DNA of 29,516 bases, from the NCBI GenBank assembly GCA_037190175.1, contig JBBCJM010000071.1, positions 1 through 29,516 on the forward strand, in the 5' to 3' direction. Positions 25,061 to 29,516 of this stretch are shown piece by piece (positions within the stretch are counted from its first letter, which is position 1; every line of letters begins with the position of its first letter). The notes below the pieces were generated by a model. It did not search any database. It saw only the letters and a program-made list of their open reading frames with translations, and was not told the origin of the DNA. The position numbers and the translations under genes were made by a program. The DNA is from JBBCJM01 sp037190175 (GTDB lineage Bacteria; Pseudomonadota; Alphaproteobacteria; Rhodobacterales; Rhodobacteraceae).

Positions 25061-25477
25061 GTGCCCTATCCGGTTCTGTTCCCCATCATCATGGTGATGT
25101 GCTCGATCGGGGTCTATTCGGTGAACTCCAACACCTACGACCTCTTCGCGGTCGCCTTCTTCGGGCTCTTGGGCTACGCGCTGATGAAGCTGCGCTGCGA
25201 GCCGGCGCCGCTGCTGCTGGGCTTCGTGCTGGGGCCGCTGCTGGAGGAGAACCTGCGCCGGGCGATGATCATCGGCCGCGGCGATCCCATGGTCTTCCTC
25301 AACCGGCCGATCAGCCTGACGCTGCTGGTGCTGACCGTGGCGGTGCTGGTGATCGTGCTGCTGCCGCAGGTGCGGCGCAAGCGGGAGGAGGTGTTCGTCG
25401 AGGAGACGTTGGGGCTAGCGGAGAGCGCCGGGGGCTTCGCGCCCCCGGACCCCCGCGGAGTATTTCTCCCAAGATGA
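25061..25477 (+). pseudogene. tctA: C-terminal remainder of TctA, downstream of the amber codon
   Basis: 139 codons in the same frame as the upstream part. The first codon after the TAG is GTG, which could restart translation, but no good Shine-Dalgarno is present. The segment has about three hydrophobic helices (about 5-22, 28-43 and 84-101) and family residues MCSIGVYSVNSNTYDLFAVA, LGYALMKL and LGFVLGPLLEENLRRAMII. From codon 120 onward the sequence runs into the inverted-repeat element at 25418-25571, so the last 19 residues (A plus ESAGGFAPPDPRGVFLPR) are repeat-encoded and not typical of TctA. Together with the upstream part it equals one permease plus this tail. Confidence 0.75.
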
Positions 25478-25571
25478 GGACAAGAGGGGACAATTTGACT
25501 CAAACTGTCCCTCACTTTGGCTCAAGTACTCTGCGGGGGTCCGGGGGTGCAAAACCCCCGGCGCTCTCCGC
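25418..25571. repeat. 154-bp inverted-repeat element between convergent tctA and the RND pump gene
   Basis: Two copies of a ~62-bp unit face each other. The left copy starts GCGGAGAGCGCCGGGGGC at 25418; the right copy read backwards from 25571 starts GCGGAGAGCGCCGGGGGT. Both continue through CCCCCGGACCCCCGC to a GAGTAT/GAGTAC stretch. Each copy has its own hairpin: CCGGGGGC-TTCGC-GCCCCCGG at 25428-25448, and the matching one in the right copy. The centre is also palindromic: GGGACAATTTGA against TCAAACTGTCCC. This resembles intergenic repeats seen widely in Rhodobacteraceae. It probably also stops transcription from both sides. Confidence 0.85.
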
Positions 25572-25591
25572 CCGTCCGACGACCAGGGAAG

Positions 25592-28500
25592 CTACTCCCC
25601 CGGCACCGCCACCGCCTGGCCGCCGGCGCCCATCCGCCGGCCCAGCCGGCGCACCACCACGTAGAAGGCCGGCACCACGATGAGCCCCAGCGAGGTGGCC
25701 GCGATCATGCCGCCCATCACCCCGATCCCGATGGCGTTCTGCGCCCCGGCCCCGGCCCCGCTGGCCAGCGCCAGCGGCGTGACCCCCAGGATGAAGGCCA
25801 GCGAGGTCATCAGGATCGGCCGGAGCCGGATCCGCGCGGCCTCGATGGCCGCCTGCACCGCGGTGCGGCCGCGGTTCTCCAGCTCGCGGGCGAATTCCAC
25901 GATCAGGATGGCGTTCTTGGCCGAAAGCCCGATGGTGGCGAGGATGCCGACCTTGAAATACACGTCGTTCGACTGCCCGAACCACCAGGCCGCCAGCAGC
26001 GCGCCCAGGATCCCCACCGGCACCGCCAGCATGACCGCGAAGGGGATCGCCCAGCTTTCGTAAAGCGCGGCGAGGCACAGGAACACCACCAGCGCCGAGA
26101 GCGCGTAGAGATAGGGCGCCTGGTCGCCCGACTGGCGTTCCTGGAAGCTGAGGTCGGTCCAGCCCACGCCCCAGCCGCCGCCCATTCCGGCCGCCAGTTC
26201 CTCCATCGCCTCCATCGCCTCGCCCGAGGAGGTGCCCGGCGCCTCGCTGCCCGAGAGCGAGACCGCAGGCAGCCCGTCCAGCCGCGCCAGCGTGGGGGCC
26301 ACCGGCACCCATTCCACGGTCGAGAAGGCGGAGAAGGGCACCATCTCGCCGGCCGAGTTGCGGGCGTACCAGCTTTCAATGTCGTCGGGCTGCATCCGGG
26401 TGTCGGGCGCGCCCTGCACGAAGACCGGCCGCAGCGAGGCGCCCAGCTGGAAGTCGTTCACGTTGCGCCCGGCGAAGATGATCGACAGCATGTCGTTCAC
26501 CGCGGCCAGCGGGACGCCCAGCGCCGCGGCCTTCTCCTGGTCGATGTCGAGCTTCAGCGCCGCCTCGCCGGTGGTGGCGCCGGTGCGGATGGTGCCGATG
26601 CGCGGATCCTCGTCCGCCAGCCCCCGCAGCCGCTCGGCCGCGGCGAAGAGCGCCTCGGTGCCCGCGTTGGTCTGGTCGATCAGGTACATCGAGAAGCCGC
26701 CGGAATTGCCCAAGCCAGGGATCGGCGGCGGTTGCAGGAAGTTGACCGACCCCGCCCGGTGCCCGCGGAACCGCGCGTTCGCCCGCTGCGCCACCGCCGA
26801 GGCGTGCAGCTCCGGCGCCTCGCGCAGGCTCCAGTCCCGCAGCTTTACGAAGATCATCGCCCGGTTCTGCCCCGAGCCGCCGAAGCCGAAGCCCATGGCG
26901 ACGAAGGTGGATTCGACCGCGCCCGACTCCTGGGTCAGCATGAAGTCCTCCACCTCCTCGACCACCGCGATGGTGGCCGCGGTGGTCGAGCCTTCGGAGA
27001 GGTTGATCATCGTCATCAAGACGCCCTGGTCCTCGGGCGGCAGGAACGAGCCCTCGATCCGGTTGTAGATGTTCCAGGCCCCCCAGGTGACCCCGCCCAG
27101 CAGCAGGATCATCAGGAAGGGCACGCGCAGGAGCGGCCGCAGCAGCCCCGCATAGCCGCGGGTCAGCGCCCCGAAGGCCCGGTTGAAGGCGCGGCCGGGG
27201 ATGCCGGTCCAGTGCGTCCCCGGGCCGGCGTGGGGCTTCAGCATCGTGGCGCAGAGCGCGGGGCTCAGGATCAGCGCCACCAGAGCCGAGAAGGCCATGG
27301 CCGAGATGATGGTGACCGAGAACTGGCGGTAGATCACCCCGGTGGAGCCCGGCATGAAGGCCATGGGCAGGAACACCGCCGAGAGCACCAGCACGATGCC
27401 GATCAGCGCCCCGGTGATCTGGCCCATGCTCTTTTCCGTGGCCGCCACGGGGGGCAGGTGATCCTCCGCCATCACCCGCTCGACGTTCTCGACCACCACG
27501 ATGGCGTCGTCGACCAGCAGGCCGATGGCCAGCACCATGGCGAACATCGTCAGCGTGTTGATGGTATAGCCCAGCCCCGCCAGCACGAAGAGCGTGCCCA
27601 AGAGCACGACCGGGATGGCGATGATGGGAATGAAGGTCGCCCGCCAGTTCTGCAGGAAGACGAGGATCACCAGGAACACCAGCCCCACCGCCTCGGCCAG
27701 GGTGTGCCAGACCTTCTGGATCGACAGTTCCACGAAGGGCGAGGTGTCGTAGGCGTATTCGACCTCGACCCCCTCGGGCAGGGCGGGGCGCAGCCGGTCG
27801 ATGGTGGCGCGCACCGCGGCGGCGGTGTCCACCGCATTGGCGCCGCTGGCCAGGTTGACCCCGAAGCCGGCCGCGTTCCGGCCGTTGAAGCGGGAATCGC
27901 CGCCGTAGTTCTGCTGCCCGATCTCGACCCGCGCCACGTCGCCCAGCCGCACGGTGCGGCCCTCGGGCGTGGTGGTGAGCCGGATGTTCTCGAACTGCGC
28001 CACGGTGGTCAGCTGGCTCTGCGCGGTGATGGTGGCGGTGAACTGCTGGCCCGGCACCACCGGCTGGGTGCCCAGCGCGCCGACCGAGACGGTGGTGTTC
28101 TGCGCCTGCACCGCCGAGACCACGTCGCCCGGGGTCAGCCCGTATTCCACCAGCCGCAGCGGATCGAGCCAGATCCGCATCGCATAGCCCGAGCCGAAGA
28201 CGTTGATGCCCCCCACCCCGTCGGTGCGGTTCACCGCGCCCTCGATGGTGTTCTCCAGGATGTCGCCCAGCTCCAGCGTGCCGTAGCGCCCGTCGGTCGA
28301 GACGATGGCGCCCACCAGGAGGATCGAGGAGGAGGAGCGCGAGACGGTGACCCCGTTCTGCTGCACCGCATTGGGCAGCCGGCGGGTGACCTGCTGCACC
28401 CGGCTCTGCACCTCGGTCTGCGCCTCGGCGGGGTTCACGCTGTCGTCGAAGGCCAGCGTGATCGAGGACCGGCCCTTGGAGGAGGAGGAGATGGTGTAGA

Positions 28501-28726
28501 GCAGGCCGTCGAGCCCGGTCAGCCCGTCCTCGATCACCGTGGTGACCGAGGCCTCGACCGCCTCGGCGGTCGCGCCGGTATAGCTCGAGGTGATGCGGAT
28601 CGTGGTCGGCGCGATGTCGGGATACTGCTCGACCGGCAGCTGCAGATAGGCCCAGGCCCCGGCCAGCATGGTGACGATCGCCAGCACCCAGGCGAAGACG
28701 GGGCGATGGATGAAGAACCGCGCCAT
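25592..28726 (-). CDS. HAE1-type RND multidrug efflux transporter
   Basis: 1044 aa, close to AcrB/MexB length. The N-terminus MARFFIHRPVFAWVLAIVTM is diagnostic of the hydrophobe/amphiphile exporter family. Proton-relay residues Asp406 and Asp407 lie in IGLLVDDAIVVVENVERVM (TM4). Other marks are GVNLASGANAVDTAAAVRAT, MAFMPGSTGVIYRQF, FLPPEDQGVLM and, near the end, KNAILIVEFARELE and SLAFILGVTPLALASGAGA. Twelve transmembrane helices and two large periplasmic loops are expected. It should form a trimer with the adaptor encoded just upstream and an outer-membrane channel not seen here. Substrates are unknown. The start lies 4 nt after the adaptor's stop. Confidence 0.95.
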   Translation of the reverse strand: MARFFIHRPVFAWVLAIVTMLAGAWAYLQLPVEQYPDIAPTTIRITSSYTGATAEAVEASVTTVIEDGLTGLDGLLYTISSSSKGRSSITLAFDDSVNPAEAQTEVQSRVQQVTRRLPNAVQQNGVTVSRSSSSILLVGAIVSTDGRYGTLELGDILENTIEGAVNRTDGVGGINVFGSGYAMRIWLDPLRLVEYGLTPGDVVSAVQAQNTTVSVGALGTQPVVPGQQFTATITAQSQLTTVAQFENIRLTTTPEGRTVRLGDVARVEIGQQNYGGDSRFNGRNAAGFGVNLASGANAVDTAAAVRATIDRLRPALPEGVEVEYAYDTSPFVELSIQKVWHTLAEAVGLVFLVILVFLQNWRATFIPIIAIPVVLLGTLFVLAGLGYTINTLTMFAMVLAIGLLVDDAIVVVENVERVMAEDHLPPVAATEKSMGQITGALIGIVLVLSAVFLPMAFMPGSTGVIYRQFSVTIISAMAFSALVALILSPALCATMLKPHAGPGTHWTGIPGRAFNRAFGALTRGYAGLLRPLLRVPFLMILLLGGVTWGAWNIYNRIEGSFLPPEDQGVLMTMINLSEGSTTAATIAVVEEVEDFMLTQESGAVESTFVAMGFGFGGSGQNRAMIFVKLRDWSLREAPELHASAVAQRANARFRGHRAGSVNFLQPPPIPGLGNSGGFSMYLIDQTNAGTEALFAAAERLRGLADEDPRIGTIRTGATTGEAALKLDIDQEKAAALGVPLAAVNDMLSIIFAGRNVNDFQLGASLRPVFVQGAPDTRMQPDDIESWYARNSAGEMVPFSAFSTVEWVPVAPTLARLDGLPAVSLSGSEAPGTSSGEAMEAMEELAAGMGGGWGVGWTDLSFQERQSGDQAPYLYALSALVVFLCLAALYESWAIPFAVMLAVPVGILGALLAAWWFGQSNDVYFKVGILATIGLSAKNAILIVEFARELENRGRTAVQAAIEAARIRLRPILMTSLAFILGVTPLALASGAGAGAQNAIGIGVMGGMIAATSLGLIVVPAFYVVVRRLGRRMGAGGQAVAVPGE

Positions 28727-28730
28727 CGGC

Positions 28731-29516
28731 TCAGCCGCCGCGCGCCGGAGGGGGCTCGGCGGCGGCCTGCCCGGGGGATTGTTCCGGCGGCAGGTCGCGC
28801 ACCACGCCCTGCTCGTCGATCATCACCGGCACGGTCTGCACCTCGGCCCCGTCGGCCAGGCCGTTCAGCCCGTCCACGATCAGCAGGTCCCCGGGGCCGA
28901 CCCCCTCGGTCACGATCCAGGCGTTGCGGTGGGTGCCGGTCTCGGTCAGCGTCACCTTGCGGGCGCGGCCCTCCCTGGCCAGCCAGGCGGTCAGGTCCCC
29001 GGCGGCCGACCGCGCGGTGGCCCGCTGCGGCACCAGGATCGCCGGCATGGTGCCCATCGTCGCCTCCACCCGCAGGAACTGGCCGGGCAGGATGATGCGG
29101 TCGGGGTTGTCGAAGCGCACCCGGATGCGGATCGTGCCGGTGGTGGTGGAGACCTCGGCGTCCGGGCCCACGAAGGTGCCCTGCCGGCCATAGGTCGCCC
29201 CGGTCTCCAGCGTCAGGGCCAGCCCCACCTGGTCGCCCTGCTGCAGGCTGCCCGCCTCCACCCGGTCGCGCATCCGCTGCATCCCCACGCTCGATTCCAT
29301 CACGTCGACGAAGATCGGGTCGATGCGGGTCACGGTGGCCAGCGCGTCGGCCTGGTTCGCCGTGACCAGCGAGCCGACCGAGAGCGCGGGCAGGCTGGCG
29401 ATGCCGGCGATGGGACTCTTGACCAGGGTGCGGTCGAGGTCCAGCTTCGCCACGTCCACCGCCACCTTCGCGGCGGCGAGGCTGGCCTCCGCCGCGGCCG
29501 CCGCGGCCACCGCGCT
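28731..29516 (-). CDS. RND periplasmic adaptor (membrane fusion protein), C-terminal part
   Basis: About 261 codons; the frame is open to the right edge, so the signal peptide, first lipoyl half and most of the coiled-coil hairpin are missing. The visible part starts in the descending helix (EASLAAAKVAVDVAKLDLDR). It continues through the second lipoyl half (LVKSPIAGIASLPALSVGSL), the beta-barrel domain (ATVTRIDPIFVDVMESSVGM, then FDNPDRIILPGQFLRVEATM) and the membrane-proximal domain (ILVPQRATARSAAGD). The tail is Pro/Ala-rich. This is the AcrA/MexA layout. It is co-transcribed with the pump gene 4 nt downstream. In the family it bridges the inner-membrane pump and the outer-membrane channel. 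Confidence 0.92.
   Translation of the reverse strand, partial: SAVAAAAAAEASLAAAKVAVDVAKLDLDRTLVKSPIAGIASLPALSVGSLVTANQADALATVTRIDPIFVDVMESSVGMQRMRDRVEAGSLQQGDQVGLALTLETGATYGRQGTFVGPDAEVSTTTGTIRIRVRFDNPDRIILPGQFLRVEATMGTMPAILVPQRATARSAAGDLTAWLAREGRARKVTLTETGTHRNAWIVTEGVGPGDLLIVDGLNGLADGAEVQTVPVMIDEQGVVRDLPPEQSPGQAAAEPPPARGG

Noticed and set aside
25517..29095. A 1192-codon open frame on the plus strand
   Set aside because: It is antisense to the RND pump and adaptor genes; its His/Arg/Gly-rich translation is typical of a shadow frame in high-GC DNA.

Overview
The window is high-GC DNA (roughly 70% by eye) with compact, overlapping genes. Gene content and order point to an alphaproteobacterium of the Rhodobacteraceae/Paracoccaceae group: a tolA-tolB-pal-cpoB-tilS-ftsH run, fhs-folD, ruvC-ruvA, priA next to an fsa-type transaldolase, DUF484-xerC, a phosphatidylcholine synthase and a DUF2793 protein. 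Species cannot be fixed from the sequence alone.

Layout. 1-6.8 kb (+): the 3' end of tolA, tolB, pal and cpoB (Tol-Pal envelope system), then tilS (tRNA-Ile lysidine synthetase) and ftsH (membrane AAA protease). 6.9-8.2 kb (+): a translationally coupled trans-aconitate methyltransferase-like gene and a MOSC-domain gene. 8.4-10.9 kb (+): fhs and folD, the tetrahydrofolate one-carbon pair. 11.0-12.2 kb (-): ruvC-ruvA without ruvB, convergent with folD across a perfect palindromic repeat. 12.5-14.2 kb: a 65-aa DUF1127 protein (+), a small one-helix membrane protein (-) and prmA (-). 14.3-14.9 kb (-): a higB-higA toxin-antitoxin module with a visible promoter/operator. 14.9-17.1 kb (-): priA. 17.2-20.4 kb (+): fsa, a second palindromic repeat, DUF484, xerC and pcs. 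Around 20.5 kb: tRNA-Gly(UCC) (-), then a large near-perfect hairpin. 20.7-22.1 kb (+): a DUF2793 tail-fibre-like protein, possibly the unlinked tail-fibre gene of a gene transfer agent. 22.4-25.5 kb (+): tctC-tctB-tctA, a tripartite tricarboxylate transporter whose permease gene is cut by an in-frame amber codon. 25.6-29.5 kb (-): an HAE1-type RND efflux pump and the 3' part of its periplasmic adaptor gene, separated from tctA by a 154-bp inverted-repeat element.

How the genes work together. Most of the window is core housekeeping: envelope constriction (Tol-Pal), proteolysis (FtsH), one-carbon supply (Fhs/FolD), recombination and replication restart (RuvAC, PriA, XerC) and translation (TilS, PrmA, tRNA-Gly). 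Accessory insertions sit between these blocks: higBA, the DUF2793 gene, the tct operon and the RND pump. No wholly new multi-gene system was recognised. The most notable signals are the amber-split tctA, two families of palindromic intergenic elements (one supplies the C-terminal tail of TctA), a long hairpin beside the tRNA, a possibly leaderless higB, and a ruvCA pair parted from ruvB.
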